In this document: positions 51,572 through 61,901 of the stretch, piece after piece | Numbering within the stretch: position 1 is the stretch's first letter | Layout of the letters: the number at the start of each line of letters is the position of its first letter | Source: Anaerolineaceae bacterium | GTDB taxonomy: Bacteria > Chloroflexota > Anaerolineae > Aggregatilineales > Phototrophicaceae | DNA: 64,000 nt | NCBI GenBank assembly: GCA_002702065.1 | Contig: NZXX01000001.1 | Coordinates: 248,001-312,000, forward strand | Reading direction: 5' to 3' | Notes under the pieces: model-generated | The model's input: only the letters and a program-made list of their open reading frames with translations | The model's database searches: none | What the model was told of the DNA's origin: nothing | Translations under genes and position numbers: made by a program

Positions 51572-52330
51572 TTATCCCCGGCCCAAGTAAGGCATCTGTG
51601 TCGCCATGATGGTCATGAAAGGCACGTTGGTGTCCAGCGGCAGGGTTGCCATGTAAACGACCGCCCGCGCGACGTGGTCAACATTCATGGTTGGTTCTGG
51701 CGCGACCGTGCCGTCGGCTTGCAGGACGCCATTTTTCATGCGCGCTGTCATAGGTGTCTCGGCGTTGCCGATGTCGATCTGTCCGCAGGCGATGTCAAAC
51801 TGGCGGCCATCCAGCGCCGTCGATTTGGTCAGGCCGGTGATGGCATGCTTGGCGGCGGTATAGGGGGCGGCATTTGGGCGCGGCGCATGGGCGGAGATCG
51901 AGCCGTTGTTGATGATGCGCCCGCCGCGTGGGTCCTGCTGCTTCATGATGCGGACCGCCGCCTGGGTACATAGAAACGTACCGGTCACGCAGGTGTCCAG
52001 CACGGTGCGCCACTGTTCGTAGGTAATGTCTTCGACCGGGATGGCTGGTGTGCCGACCCCGGCATTGTTGAATAGTACGTCCAGCCGGCCAAATTTTGCC
52101 AGAGTCGCAGCGAACAGGGCATTAACGGCTTCCGGGTTGCTGACATCGGTCGGCACAACCAGCGCCCGTGAGTTGAGGATGCCAGCTTCCTGAACGGTAG
52201 CCTCCAGCGGTTCGACACGGCGGCCCGCCAGCACCACCGAAAAACCCGCTTCCCACAGCCGCAGCGTCGCGTGTTTGCCGATACCCGTTCCAGCGCCTGT
52301 CACGAGAGCGATTCGTTCTGTCGGGGCCAT
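51572..52330 (-). CDS. Short-chain dehydrogenase/reductase
   Basis: 252 residues from ATG at 52330 (AGGAAAC upstream). A longer reading to 52468 runs into the divergent methyltransferase gene and is unlikely. NAD(P) motif [13 protein letters not shown], and catalytic Ser-Tyr-Lys ([14 protein letters not shown]) are intact. The arginine pair in LAGRR suggests NADP preference. The substrate is unknown; the gene could be a sugar or general alcohol dehydrogenase. Confidence 0.9.
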   Translation of the reverse strand: MAPTERIALVTGAGTGIGKHATLRLWEAGFSVVLAGRRVEPLEATVQEAGILNSRALVVPTDVSNPEAVNALFAATLAKFGRLDVLFNNAGVGTPAIPVEDITYEQWRTVLDTCVTGTFLCTQAAVRIMKQQDPRGGRIINNGSISAHAPRPNAAPYTAAKHAITGLTKSTALDGRQFDIACGQIDIGNAETPMTARMKNGVLQADGTVAPEPTMNVDHVARAVVYMATLPLDTNVPFMTIMATQMPYLGRG

Positions 52331-52424
52331 ACGTCTGTTTCCTGTACCTGTTGGTTGATCAAAACGGCGATTGTATCCAACATCCATGAGGTAAGCTATG
52401 CTACGGACTCTGCTTCTATATAGA

Positions 52425-53657
52425 ATGGATACCATGAACCTCGACTCACTTCCACCGCTTTCTGACAAACGCCTGGCTGTTCATGTCACCCCAACTGCCG
52501 AACGAGCGCTGCGCAGCGGGCATCCCTGGGTGTTTGATCAGGCGATTCGTAAACAGAGCCATGAAGGTCAGCCCGGCGACCTGGCCGTCATCTTCGACAG
52601 CAAACGGCGCTTTCTGGCGATTGGCCTGTATGATCCCCACTCGCCGATGCGCGTTAAAGTGTTGCAGCATCGCCAGCAGGCGACGATTAATGCCGATTGG
52701 TTTACGGATAAACTGCGGGCTGCGGCCCAAATTCGGCAGCCGCTGGAAGCCGAAGGCACCAATGGTTACCGGCTGGTGCATGGCGAGAATGATGGCTTGC
52801 CCGGCCTGATTGTTGACCGCTATGCCGGAACGCTGGTGATGAAGCTGTATACCGCGGCGTGGCTGCCGCATCTGCGCGATGTGATTGGCGGTCTTGAGGC
52901 CGTCCAGCCCTTCGAGCGTCTGGTGCTTCGCCTTAGCCGCAATATCAATGCGGGATATGGGCTGCACGATGGTCAGGTGCTGATCGGGGATGCGCTGGAT
53001 GAGCCGGTGATCTTTCAGGAAAATGGCCTGTATTTCGCAGCAGATGTTCTGGCCGGGCACAAAACCGGTTTCTTTTTTGACCAGCGTGACAACCGGGCGC
53101 AGGTGCGCAAGCTGGCCAGTGGGCGGCGGGTGCTGGATGTCTTTGCCTACAGCGGCGGATTCTCGGTATATGCCGCAGCGGGTGGGGCACGCTCGGTGAC
53201 CAGCCTGGACATAAGTGCGCCCGCCCTCGAAGCGGCAGCGGCAAACCTTGCACTGAACGCGGCAGACCCGCATGTCGCGGCGGCGCAGCATCACCTGCTG
53301 GCCGAAGACGCCTTTGACGGGCTGGAACGATTGCGATCAGCGGGGCAGACGTTTGATATGGTCATTGTCGATCCGCCATCATTTGCCAAGAGCGCCGCGG
53401 AAGTGGAACGGGCACTCGCCAGCTATGCCCGCCTGACCCGGCTGGCGCTGGGTGTGCTGGAACCGATGGGCGTTCTCATGATGGCCTCCTGTTCCAGCCG
53501 TGTGCCTGCCGAGGACTTTTTCAGCATGGTGCTCAACACATCCAGCGAAGTTGGCCGCCCGTTGATTGAATTCCGGCGGACGGCTCATGCCCTCGATCAC
53601 CCGATTACGTTCACGGAAGGGGCGTATCTGAAAGCATTATTCGCAAGCACGATTTAA
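52425..53657 (+). CDS. rlmI: Class I SAM-dependent rRNA methyltransferase (RlmI-like)
   Basis: 410 residues if ATG 52425 is used; 52434 and 52398 are also possible and none has a clear ribosome-binding site. N-terminal PUA domain (about 10-85), an EEHUD-like linker, and a Rossmann domain with [11 protein letters not shown] (motif I), VDPPSFAKS (motif IV) and ASCSS (the catalytic Cys region of m5C enzymes). RlmI makes m5C1962 in 23S rRNA. The target here is assumed from the family. Confidence 0.82.
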   Translation: MDTMNLDSLPPLSDKRLAVHVTPTAERALRSGHPWVFDQAIRKQSHEGQPGDLAVIFDSKRRFLAIGLYDPHSPMRVKVLQHRQQATINADWFTDKLRAAAQIRQPLEAEGTNGYRLVHGENDGLPGLIVDRYAGTLVMKLYTAAWLPHLRDVIGGLEAVQPFERLVLRLSRNINAGYGLHDGQVLIGDALDEPVIFQENGLYFAADVLAGHKTGFFFDQRDNRAQVRKLASGRRVLDVFAYSGGFSVYAAAGGARSVTSLDISAPALEAAAANLALNAADPHVAAAQHHLLAEDAFDGLERLRSAGQTFDMVIVDPPSFAKSAAEVERALASYARLTRLALGVLEPMGVLMMASCSSRVPAEDFFSMVLNTSSEVGRPLIEFRRTAHALDHPITFTEGAYLKALFASTI

Positions 53658-53671
53658 GGTCAGGATAGATG

Positions 53672-54202
53672 ATGGACACGCAATCCCTGCTGGCGCTGCG
53701 CCAACAGAAAGACGACTTCTTCAAGAATCACCCGCAGTCTCCGCTGACACCGGAACAGCAGGCCCACTTCACCGGCCTCAGCTATTACGAGCCGAATCCG
53801 GCGCTTGATTTATCCGTCACGGTGACGCGGTTCCCCCAGCAGCAGACAATTCAGATGCAGACCTCAACCGGCGGCGTTCAGGACTATATCCGCTATGGCG
53901 AGTTTACCTTTACGGTGGATGGTCAGGAAGTACGACTGACGCTGTTTCTGGCGGATTATGGCTTCTTCCTGCCATTTGTCGATGCCGGAGCCGGGACCGA
54001 GACGTACCCCGCCGGACGCTATCTGGAGCCGGATCACCTGGGCGGCGAACACTTTCAGATTAACCTGAACGATGCCTACAACCCGTACTGTGCCTATAAC
54101 GACGCCTGGACATGCCCGATCCCCCCGGCTGAAAACCGGCTGGCGGTTCATATTCGCGCCGGGGAGAAATTGCCGCAGGATGAGTGGGTCAATCACGGGT
54201 AA
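53672..54202 (+). CDS. DUF1684 family protein
   Basis: 176 residues from ATG at 53672 (AGGA 6 bp upstream). The family pattern is clear: GRYLEPDHL, NLNDAYNPYCAYNDAW.CPIPPAEN and AVHIRAGEK. The conserved aromatic/Cys residues (YCAYN, CPIPP) suggest a binding pocket, but the function of DUF1684 is unknown. The 3' end converges with, and overlaps by 10 bp, the frameshifted GH-like gene. Confidence 0.82.
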   Translation: MDTQSLLALRQQKDDFFKNHPQSPLTPEQQAHFTGLSYYEPNPALDLSVTVTRFPQQQTIQMQTSTGGVQDYIRYGEFTFTVDGQEVRLTLFLADYGFFLPFVDAGAGTETYPAGRYLEPDHLGGEHFQINLNDAYNPYCAYNDAWTCPIPPAENRLAVHIRAGEKLPQDEWVNHG

Positions 54203-55568
54203 AGCTGGCGCTCGGCCCCCGATGCGCTGCGGAATACAACTCTTTGTGGATTGCCGGGCAGGGTGACAAACCGCACTGGCCCGGCCACCACGACCCAATC
54301 CATGTCAATTTTCTCGGCGGGTGGGGCATCGATGACGGCTGTTCCGCTGGCGGTTGGTACGGCCCATTGGTTGCCAAGCGCATCGGCAACAGGTACTTCT
54401 GCCGCGCCACCCGCAATCAGAAATTCACCGGCCTCGAAGGTGTCATTCCACAGCACCAGCCGGGTGCCGCCGGTAATCAGCGTGGCAGCGTCGTTGCTGT
54501 AGCGACGGATATTGCCCCTGCCATTGAAGGTCGCCATGACCTGCTGGTACGCGCCAAACGCCGGGCGCAGCGACCCATCCGCACGCACCAGCCCCCAGGG
54601 TTCGGTCTGGCCGGGCACAAAGTGATTGTCGTACAGCTTGTAAACCGCCATGCGGTCCACCCCGGCGGCCAGGGCCAGTGCGCTGGCCTGCACGACAAAA
54701 TCCGCCTGCTGTTCGAGCGATATATTGAAGGGTGCGCCAATCGCGGCTGCCGGGTCGCGGCGCGGGCTGGCGTTGTATTCACTCAGCCAGATAGCCTTGC
54801 CTGCCATGCCGAATTGACTCAACACATGGCGGTAGGCCCCGGTCAGGGACCAGACCGTCGACGTGGTGAAGTAGATGTGCATGGAAATGCCGTCGAAGTA
54901 CCCGTTATGCTGGCGTGATTCCGGGTCTGCGTTGATCACTTGCAGCAGCCGCAGCAGATACGGCTCGCGCCCGCGTTCACTGTCATACCACCACGTCAAA
55001 CCAGCCATCTGGATATGCACATTCGGGTCGGCATTGTTGGCGGCGAGATAAGCGGATTTCAGCAGGCGATGGTAGTCTTCCACTTCGCCCTCGAACTCGA
55101 CCGAGCCTTCGCCGGGGCGAATATCAGGTTCGTTCCAGATGATCCAGTGATGGATGCCCTGCTGGCTGTAATGGGCACCAGCCGGTTGACAAAATGGGCG
55201 AAATAATTGGCCGGGTCATCGACGGGCAGATCAAGCCCCCTGGGCACACCTGCCGCTGATCCGGAATCCGAAGCCCAGGGCGGTGTGTCCTTGATGAGAC
55301 CGACGACCTGACGGCCTGCCGCACGGGCACTTTCGAGCGCGGCGTTCGAGATGGCATCGGTGTTGAAGTCATCCGGGCCGCCCGGCTGAAACATATTCCA
55401 ATGAAAGGTCAGCCTTTCCCATTTGGCCCCCAGTTGCAGCGCTGCATCTGGATGCGCACCAGCCTCGACCACGCCAAACACCGGCTGCGACCAGTCCTGT
55501 GCGGCAAGGCTGATTGTAGCCGGGCTGAAAGACAGGAGGACCAGGAAAAGCAAGATCATCTTACGCAT
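54193..55568 (-). pseudogene. Frameshifted secreted glycoside-hydrolase-like gene
   Basis: Start at 55568 with signal peptide (ending TISLAAQ). The frame fails at a short run of C (minus strand; GGG at 55173-55175), where one missing base shifts FVNRLVP out of frame; the remainder continues in another frame to 54193. Restoring one C gives VNRLVP-HYSQQGIHHW-IIWNEPD. The catalytic acid/base (WNEPD) and the nucleophile candidate (WLSEYN) are both in the second part. It is related to the clan-A domains at 1-4420. It is either inactivated or a sequencing indel. Confidence 0.8.
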
Positions 55569-55751
55569 ATCAAGCCCTCATCAGAATAAATGTGCCACAG
55601 ACCATTGTAGCCGATCCGTGGGCAGAACCCCATCAAAATCGCCCGTGTCAGTGCCCGCGGCAGCAGACCGATCGGCGTGTGGTAATTGTGAGATTGATAA
55701 ATATAGTTACAATCTACTTAATTATCCCACTGTTCTGGAGTTGGCATTCTT

Positions 55752-56906
55752 ATGTCGGATAACGACCTACCGATGATCCCTTTTAATCGCCCCAGCCTCG
55801 CGGGTAAGGAACAGGAATATTTCCAGGCGGTCATCGAGAATCGTCACGCGTCCGGTGATGGCCCATTTACACGCAAATGCCATCAGATGTTACAGGAATA
55901 TCTGGGTGCGCCTAAAGCACTGCTGACCACCAGCTGCACGCACGCGCTGGAAATGACGGCGCTGCTGCTCGATCTTCAGCCGGGCGATGAAGTGATCATG
56001 CCCTCATTTACGTTTGTCTCTACGGTGAACGCTTATGCGCTGCGTGGGGCGCGACCGGTGTTTGCGGATATTCGACCTGATACGCTGAACATTGATGAAC
56101 GCCTGATTGAAGACCTCATCACCCCTCAAACCCGGGCCATCGTGGTCGTGCATTACGCGGGTGTGGGCTGCGAGATGGACGTTATTCTGGATATCGCGCA
56201 GCGCCATAACCTGACGGTGATCGAAGATAACGCGCATGGCCTGTTTGGCCAGTACAAAGGTCAGAAGCTGGGCACGTTTGGTGCGATGGCAACGCAGAGC
56301 TTTCATGAAACCAAGAATATTTCGTGCGGGGAGGGTGGTGCGCTCATCATCAATGACCCGCAGTATATCGAGCGTGCGGAGATTATCCGCGAAAAAGGGA
56401 CGAACCGCAGCCAGTTTTTCCGCGGGCAGGTCGACAAATATACCTGGGTTGATATTGGCTCCAGCTATCTGCCATCGGATATTCTGGCCGCGTTCCTGTA
56501 CGCCCAGCTCGAAGCCAGCGAGACGATTCAGCAGAATCGTCAGCGAAGCTGGGAGCGCTATAACACCGAGTTGGAGTCCTGGGCATCGGCCTACAATATT
56601 CGGCTGCCGATTGTGCCGGATTACTGCCAGCAACCGTATCACATGTTTTACCTGCTGCTGCCGACGCTGGAGATGCGGCAAGCGTTGATCGCTCATCTGA
56701 AAGCGCAGCAAGTGCTGAGTGTTTTCCATTACCAGCCGCTGCATCTGTCGGTCATGGGCAAGCAGTATGGCGGGCGTGAGGGTGACTGCCCGGTTACGGA
56801 GCGCATCAGCGATCAACTGCTGCGGTTACCCTTGTTCAACAACTTCACCGACGCCGAACAGGATCGGGTGATGGCAGCCATTCAATCCTTCAACCCGGAA
56901 AAATGA
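55752..56906 (+). CDS. wecE: dTDP-4-amino-4,6-dideoxygalactose transaminase (WecE/RffA type)
   Basis: 384 residues. DegT/DnrJ/EryC1 fold aminotransferase with the PLP-lysine Lys188 in SFHETKNISCGEGGAL, the phosphate-binding SCTHALEM and the IEDNAHG aspartate region. The HETKN and GEGGAL sequences are typical of WecE. It makes the amino sugar of a dTDP-sugar for a surface polysaccharide. No other dTDP-sugar or glycosyltransferase genes are in the window. Confidence 0.88.
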   Translation: MSDNDLPMIPFNRPSLAGKEQEYFQAVIENRHASGDGPFTRKCHQMLQEYLGAPKALLTTSCTHALEMTALLLDLQPGDEVIMPSFTFVSTVNAYALRGARPVFADIRPDTLNIDERLIEDLITPQTRAIVVVHYAGVGCEMDVILDIAQRHNLTVIEDNAHGLFGQYKGQKLGTFGAMATQSFHETKNISCGEGGALIINDPQYIERAEIIREKGTNRSQFFRGQVDKYTWVDIGSSYLPSDILAAFLYAQLEASETIQQNRQRSWERYNTELESWASAYNIRLPIVPDYCQQPYHMFYLLLPTLEMRQALIAHLKAQQVLSVFHYQPLHLSVMGKQYGGREGDCPVTERISDQLLRLPLFNNFTDAEQDRVMAAIQSFNPEK

Positions 56907-57166
56907 CGGTTTTCGTCGCTCTTTATATATTTCATGTAAAGTTTGGGCTAATTTCACGTCGTTCTGCTTGACGTGACTGGCACAGGTCTTATGATTAATA
57001 TAAATCGACTGACTGCTCTGGTCTGGTTAATGACTGAGTAAGGCAGGTATATGTATCCTGCTATCGGGGACCATGTCGAAATTGTCCCTGCATGCTGACC
57101 TGAATCAACGACCAGAACAGCACCTTACCACAACCGCGGAAACCGCCCAAAATGAGGATGGGTGTA

Positions 57167-57553
57167 ATGACGTTACGAATTGTACATCTCGAAGATACCA
57201 AACCACTCCGTGATATTCTCAAGGCGACGTTAACGGCTATTCATCCAGACTTCGAATTGTTTCAATTTTCGACAACGGATGCGGCGCTTGATTATATCCA
57301 GCAGAACGGTGATAAAGTTGATCTGTTCCTTCTGGATGTACGGGTGCCGGGTGTGGTTGATGGGTTAGGATTGGCCGAGATCATCAAGCAGCAGGGCTGT
57401 CCCGGCCTGATTGTGATGACCTCTGCCTATATGTCCCCCGGACGCGAACGCCTGGAAGCGCTCGACGCGCACTGGTTCCAGAAACCCTGGCAGATCCAGG
57501 ATGTTCAGGAAATGCTTCGCCTCGCTTCAATGACCCAACGACCCGCCTCCTGA
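57167..57553 (+). CDS. Single-domain response regulator
   Basis: 128 residues from ATG at 57167 (GAGG upstream). REC domain only: acidic pair Glu9-Asp10, phospho-acceptor Asp57 in LFLLDVRV, Thr/Ser switch VMTSAY and Lys in FQKPW. There is no output domain, so it works by protein contact or phosphorelay. No histidine kinase is nearby. A second REC-only gene lies at 58993. Confidence 0.9.
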   Translation: MTLRIVHLEDTKPLRDILKATLTAIHPDFELFQFSTTDAALDYIQQNGDKVDLFLLDVRVPGVVDGLGLAEIIKQQGCPGLIVMTSAYMSPGRERLEALDAHWFQKPWQIQDVQEMLRLASMTQRPAS

Positions 57554-57670
57554 CTGAGAATGCTCCCTGCTGCTCATTGATGTTTACGTGAATGAACCTC
57601 CGTACCTGCCATATGGCTGCTGGTCTGTGTATAATGCTGCCTCGTCGTAAACGTTAGGAAAGTGCGTGGT

Positions 57671-58996
57671 ATGAGATTACGCAGAGAAAAACATACGACA
57701 GCCTGGCTGCCATTTTTCATGCTGCTGGCATTGCTGCTGGTAGCGTGTCGCACCGCAAACAGCGCGACAGACACCACCACAAATGTGATCCTCACAGATA
57801 CCCCGGTGTTGGTGGCTCAGGAGCCAAGCCCTACACCGACTTCGACCGCAGAACCGACCCCGCTGGCACTGCCGACGATGGTGATCTGGTGGCCGGAACC
57901 GCTGGCCCCCCTCAATAACGCCGAAGCCAATGAAGTCCTGTCCGAACAGATCAGCGCGTTCAAAGCTGCTCAGGGGAATCTGGAAGTCCAACTGCGGCGC
58001 AAGCTCGAAGGCGGATTGGGCGGCGTTCTGTCGACACTGCGCACGGCCAGCCCGGTTGCCCCCGGCGCGCTGCCGGACCTGACCCTGATGCGACGCAGCG
58101 ACCTGATGGCGGCGGCACAGGCGGGTTTGATCTATCCGATAGAAGGGCAGATTTCGTCGGTGGTGTCCAATGATCTTTATCAGGCGGCGCTGGCGCTGGG
58201 CCGTGTCGATGGGGATTTATATGGCTTGCCGTATATGATTCATGTGGAGCACATGGCGTATCATATCGACGAATTGTCCGACATACCGGCCACTTTTGAC
58301 GATATGCTGGATGACAATGTTTCGTTTGCCCTGCCTGTGTCGCAGGCTGATCAGATCAACAGTGTGCTGATGACGCAGTATGTCGACGCGGGCGGCGAAC
58401 TGCCGCAGGCAGGTTCGGATGCGGTTAACGCCGATGCTCTGTTTACCACCTTGAAATTTTACGAGGATGCTGTGGCCGCCGGGCTGGTTGATTCGGCTGT
58501 GATCAATTACACGTCTGCCGAAGACTACCAGAGTAATCTGGTGGCGGGCACGCTGGATGCCGGCATTGTGAATTCGACGCTGTTTCTGAACCTGATGAAT
58601 GCCGGGGTTGAGCTGGACTTTGGCTCTGTGCCGACCGAATCCGGTACCACCACTGGCCAGCTGAATGGCTGGATGTGGGTGATGACAACATCCAGCACCG
58701 ATCGTCAGGCATTGGCGGCCCGGTTTATCAACTGGATGATGAACAGTGACCGGCAGGGGGCATACAGCCGCGCTGTGAACATGATTCCATCGCAGCGAGC
58801 CGCTTTGCTCACGTGGGAAGATGGCCCTTACATGCGTTTTCTGGGGCAGGTGCTGGATAATGCTGTGCTGCCCCTTTCCGATGCGGAAGGCGGTTTGACA
58901 GGCAGAGCCATGCAAAATGCCTTGATCGCGGTGTTGTCCAGAGAAAGCACGGCGGAAGAAGCAACCCAGGCTTTGCTCAACCGGCTGTCTGGTTAG
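57671..58996 (+). CDS. Extracellular solute-binding lipoprotein (sugar ABC type)
   Basis: 441 residues from ATG at 57671 (AGGAAAG upstream). Lipobox LLVAC, then a Thr/Pro linker and a family-1 (maltose-binding-like) two-lobed binding domain starting MVIWWPEPLAP. The helices near the C-terminus are complete. No permease or ATPase is next to it, so transport partners must lie elsewhere, or it is a sensor. It ends by overlapping the convergent response regulator by 4 bp. Confidence 0.85.
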   Translation: MRLRREKHTTAWLPFFMLLALLLVACRTANSATDTTTNVILTDTPVLVAQEPSPTPTSTAEPTPLALPTMVIWWPEPLAPLNNAEANEVLSEQISAFKAAQGNLEVQLRRKLEGGLGGVLSTLRTASPVAPGALPDLTLMRRSDLMAAAQAGLIYPIEGQISSVVSNDLYQAALALGRVDGDLYGLPYMIHVEHMAYHIDELSDIPATFDDMLDDNVSFALPVSQADQINSVLMTQYVDAGGELPQAGSDAVNADALFTTLKFYEDAVAAGLVDSAVINYTSAEDYQSNLVAGTLDAGIVNSTLFLNLMNAGVELDFGSVPTESGTTTGQLNGWMWVMTTSSTDRQALAARFINWMMNSDRQGAYSRAVNMIPSQRAALLTWEDGPYMRFLGQVLDNAVLPLSDAEGGLTGRAMQNALIAVLSRESTAEEATQALLNRLSG

Positions 58997-59355
58997 TCGA
59001 TCCCCACTTCTTTCAGGGTGGCGCGCAGCGAGTCCAGCTTGATCGGCTTGGCGAGATAGCTGTTTGCGCCAGCCTGTTTGGCCTCCTCGATCATGGGCGG
59101 TGTATGGGCCGATATCATAATGACCGGTGTGGTGACCCAGCGGCTGTCCTCACGCAGTTTTTTACAAATCTCCAGGCCATTGCCATCCGGCAGCATGATA
59201 TCGAGTAAAATCGCGTCCGGCTCTTCGTACGCCAGTTTATCCCATGTCTGGTTGGTGGACAGCGCACCGATTGGCTGGTGCCCGCTCAGACTGAGGAACG
59301 TACTCAGCATTTCGACAGTGAGCGGTTCGTCGTCAACGATCAGGATTTTTGCCAT
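58993..59355 (-). CDS. Single-domain response regulator (CheY-like)
   Basis: 120 residues, REC only. Acidic pair Asp8-Asp9, phospho-acceptor Asp52 in AILLDIMLPDG, switch Ser in VIMISAH, Lys in YLAKPI. Its 3' end overlaps the binding-lipoprotein gene by 4 bp. It is not closely related to the REC protein at 57167. Confidence 0.92.
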   Translation of the reverse strand: MAKILIVDDEPLTVEMLSTFLSLSGHQPIGALSTNQTWDKLAYEEPDAILLDIMLPDGNGLEICKKLREDSRWVTTPVIMISAHTPPMIEEAKQAGANSYLAKPIKLDSLRATLKEVGID

Positions 59356-59388
59356 TTGTGTGTGTCCTTGTGGTTTCGCGAATGATTT

Positions 59389-60540
59389 CTAGAATCGTTG
59401 TTCGTAGAAACGATGGGTTTTGTAGATATCCAGGTTCATGTTTTTGGCCACACTTACCATGGCTTGATTCGATTCCAGTATCCACCCGCCATCGGAATGC
59501 TGAATACGGTCGTGGTTGAGGCAGGCGTCCAGTATGGTGAAATAGAGCGCCACATCCACACCCTTTTTACGATAGGCCTCTTTAACACCCAGCAGGGGGA
59601 TACGTACCCAGTCGATCACCGGGTTGATTTTCCAGTAGTAGAGCGCCCGTATCAGGCTGATCGCTTCGGGTACGCCGGGGCGCGGATTGGCTTTTTGCAG
59701 AACCTGATTAAAGTCCGGGATGCCCAGCACAAAGCCGGCTGGCTCGCCGTCGACATCCGCAAAAAAGGCAAAGTCCGGGTCAAAAAACTGCCCCAGGCTC
59801 TCGACCAAGTTATCCAGTTCGCGCGGGGTCATCGGCACGAAACCCCAGTTTTTATCCCAGGCCGTGTTATACAGCTCCTTGAACAATTCAAACTCTTCTT
59901 TGAGCCGTTTCCGGTCGATCTGGCGAATGGTAATTTTGTAGCGTCGCATCGCGGACTCGGTGATGCGCCGCAGCCGACCATCCAGCTCAAGTTCGCCGGA
60001 TTTCTCGCGGCTCATGTGGAAGCTGTACAGGTCTTCAACTTTGGTGAATCCTGCATTTTCGACCAGTGATTGATAATACGGGTGGTTGTAGGGCATCAGC
60101 AGCACAGGCCGCATAAACCCATCGACCAGCAGGCCACAGTCTTCGTGGGTGGTAAAGGTCTGCGGCCCGCGAATGGCATCATAACCGCGCTCGCGCACCC
60201 ATTCGGCGGCGGTGCGCAGCAGCGCGGTGGCCGCTTCCTGATCGTCATATACCTCGAATGCGCCAAACCAGCCGATGTGCTCCTGATGAAACTCATTGTG
60301 CCGGTGGTTAATAAAGGCGACAATCGTGCCGACAATCTGGTCGCCGCGCCAGGCAGCGAAATAATCCCCTTCCATGTATTCCCACGCGGGGTTCTTGCTT
60401 TTGTCCAGCAGTTCCCGGCGCATGGATAGCAGCGGCGGAACCCAGTTCGGATCATTGTGATAGACCCGCCAGGGAAATTCAAAGAATGCCCGAAAGTCCT
60501 GGGCATTGTCTACTTTGCGCACGGTGACTGGATTGGACAT
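59389..60540 (-). CDS. GNAT-like acetyltransferase domain protein
   Basis: 383 residues. The N-terminal part (about 60-110, AAWRGDQIVGTIVAFINHRHNE) and the C-terminal part (ADVDGEPAGFVLGIPDFNQ, about 265-285) both show GNAT-type strands. It belongs to a widespread family of tandem GNAT-fold hypothetical proteins whose substrate is unknown. It is soluble. It lies upstream of the CheY-like gene on the same strand (33-bp gap). Confidence 0.72.
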   Translation of the reverse strand: MSNPVTVRKVDNAQDFRAFFEFPWRVYHNDPNWVPPLLSMRRELLDKSKNPAWEYMEGDYFAAWRGDQIVGTIVAFINHRHNEFHQEHIGWFGAFEVYDDQEAATALLRTAAEWVRERGYDAIRGPQTFTTHEDCGLLVDGFMRPVLLMPYNHPYYQSLVENAGFTKVEDLYSFHMSREKSGELELDGRLRRITESAMRRYKITIRQIDRKRLKEEFELFKELYNTAWDKNWGFVPMTPRELDNLVESLGQFFDPDFAFFADVDGEPAGFVLGIPDFNQVLQKANPRPGVPEAISLIRALYYWKINPVIDWVRIPLLGVKEAYRKKGVDVALYFTILDACLNHDRIQHSDGGWILESNQAMVSVAKNMNLDIYKTHRFYEQRF

Positions 60541-60745
60541 CCGTCTTACTCCTGTGTGCCAGCCATTCGCGCTAATGTTACCGCCATTGCAGTCTCTGTC
60601 AAACGGTGGCCCTGTGGCCGGTAGGACGATTGTACCCCCGGGTTTTGTATCTACAGGCGTAGAGGAAAGTGGTCCGTGGGGTGATCAGACTGACCGAAAA
60701 ATGTCTTGACAGCCTCAAGTGCCTCTGCTATCCTTTTGAACGCCT

Positions 60746-60817
60746 TCCACAGTAGCTCAACGGCAGAGCAATCGGCTGTTAACCGATGGGTTCCTGGTTC
60801 GAATCCAGGCTGTGGAG
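60746..60817 (+). tRNA. tRNA-Asn (GTT)
   Basis: 72 bases. Acceptor TCCACAG/CTGTGGA, D-arm AGCTCAACGGCAGAGC, anticodon stem ATCGG/CCGAT with loop CTGTTAA (anticodon GTT) and T-loop GTTCGAATC. CCA is not fully encoded. Confidence 0.95.
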
Positions 60818-60823
60818 CAGATG

Positions 60824-60852
60824 AACGCCTCGTCCATACGGGGCGTTTTTTT
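60824..60852 (+). terminator. Rho-independent terminator of tRNA-Asn
   Basis: Stem AACGCC...GGCGTT followed by TTTTTTT just after the tRNA. Confidence 0.8.
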
Positions 60853-60857
60853 ATTGC

Positions 60858-61241
60858 TTAGGTCTGGTGGTGATGCTGCGCGGAATCGGGCTGGAAATAC
60901 GGTTCGACGCAAACATCGGTGGTATCGTCGTGCAGGGTCGTTGAGATTGATTGGACACGCGCTGGTTCACGCAGCAGGCCCACGCAGCGCCGCACCAGCA
61001 GGGCAAAGCGCGCACTGAATTTGTAGGCCAGCCACAACATAACGGCCAGCAAGACACCATAGACCAGCAGCATCGGCCAGAAGGCTTCGGCGTTAACGAG
61101 GGTATACAACGCGCCCAGGCCCACCCCGGCAATCGCCCCCATTACCGCAATGAGCACCACGGGCAGAAAGATCACCAGCAGTCCACCGCCCAGCGCCAAC
61201 TCTGTAACGGTCGCTTTTTTCTTTTTATTGGGGTTCACCAC
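60858..61241 (-). CDS. Small two-helix membrane protein of unknown function
   Basis: 127 residues. A basic start (NPNKKKK), two membrane helices (about 17-45 and 54-72) and a soluble tail with His-rich end. No motif was recognised. The stop lies just beyond the tRNA-Asn terminator, and hepT ends 2 bp upstream of its start, so it is the last gene of the coaX-mntA-hepT direction. Confidence 0.6.
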   Translation of the reverse strand: MVNPNKKKKATVTELALGGGLLVIFLPVVLIAVMGAIAGVGLGALYTLVNAEAFWPMLLVYGVLLAVMLWLAYKFSARFALLVRRCVGLLREPARVQSISTTLHDDTTDVCVEPYFQPDSAQHHHQT

Positions 61242-61242
61242 G

Positions 61243-61597
61243 CTACCTGCTTGTGTCGTCTATTTCGTTCAATATGAGATTCACTACTTTTTTGAGTTCA
61301 GGGAGATGGGTTTCTATAACGCTCCAAACAATATTTATGTCGACTTCGAGATAACCATGCACCAGTCGATTACGAAAACCACTAATTCCTATCCAGTCAA
61401 TCGCCTGATGATCCTCTTTAATGTTTATCCGAAAGTCGTTGTGTGGCTTCGGCCATTGTTTGTAGATAGTACAGCAATGCTGCCCGATAATGCCGATCAT
61501 TATTGATCACGGTACGCCCTGATTGAGTCAATTCCTCGATATTTGTGATGCACTCTAGGATATAGCTAAGATAGACCTTATCCCCGTTCTCACTCAT
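61243..61597 (-). pseudogene. hepT: HepT (HEPN) toxin, frameshifted
   Basis: ATG at 61597 overlaps the mntA stop (ATGA). The first 60 codons read like HepT (LSYILECITNIEELTQ...QRLSD), then a stop follows. One extra A in the run at 61424-61426 shifts the frame. Removing it joins QRLSDNIKEDHQAIDW to the second half, which carries the HEPN motif RNRLVHGY (Rx4HxY). The toxin RNase is therefore broken as sequenced, unless the extra A is a sequencing error. Confidence 0.85.
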
Positions 61598-61899
61598 AGG
61601 GGAACCGCTTCTTCGATAACTTTCTGTCGGATAAGATGATGTAAATCACCTTCACTGACAAGATCAACGCGCCTGCCTAGCAATTCCTGCAATTCCATGA
61701 GTAAGCGTCCGCCGCCCCAGGCCGCATTTTCCAACCCATCGACCAGAAAATCGACATCACTTTCAGCACTGGCTTCGCCGCGGGCAACCGACCCAAATAT
61801 ACGTACATTATAAACACCGTGCTGCCGCGCCAATGTCAATATTTGTTCTCGGTGAACCCGAATGACCTCACTTATATCTGATGCGGAATCGTTGCTCAT
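61594..61899 (-). CDS. mntA: MntA nucleotidyltransferase antitoxin
   Basis: 101 residues, minimal nucleotidyltransferase. The signature GSVARGEASAESDVD fits GSx10DxD, the form that adds AMP to the HepT tyrosine. A third acidic residue lies in RRVDLVSE. It is intact and translationally coupled to the hepT start. coaX ends 2 bp upstream. Confidence 0.92.
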   Translation of the reverse strand: MSNDSASDISEVIRVHREQILTLARQHGVYNVRIFGSVARGEASAESDVDFLVDGLENAAWGGGRLLMELQELLGRRVDLVSEGDLHHLIRQKVIEEAVPL

Positions 61900-61901
61900 G
61901 G

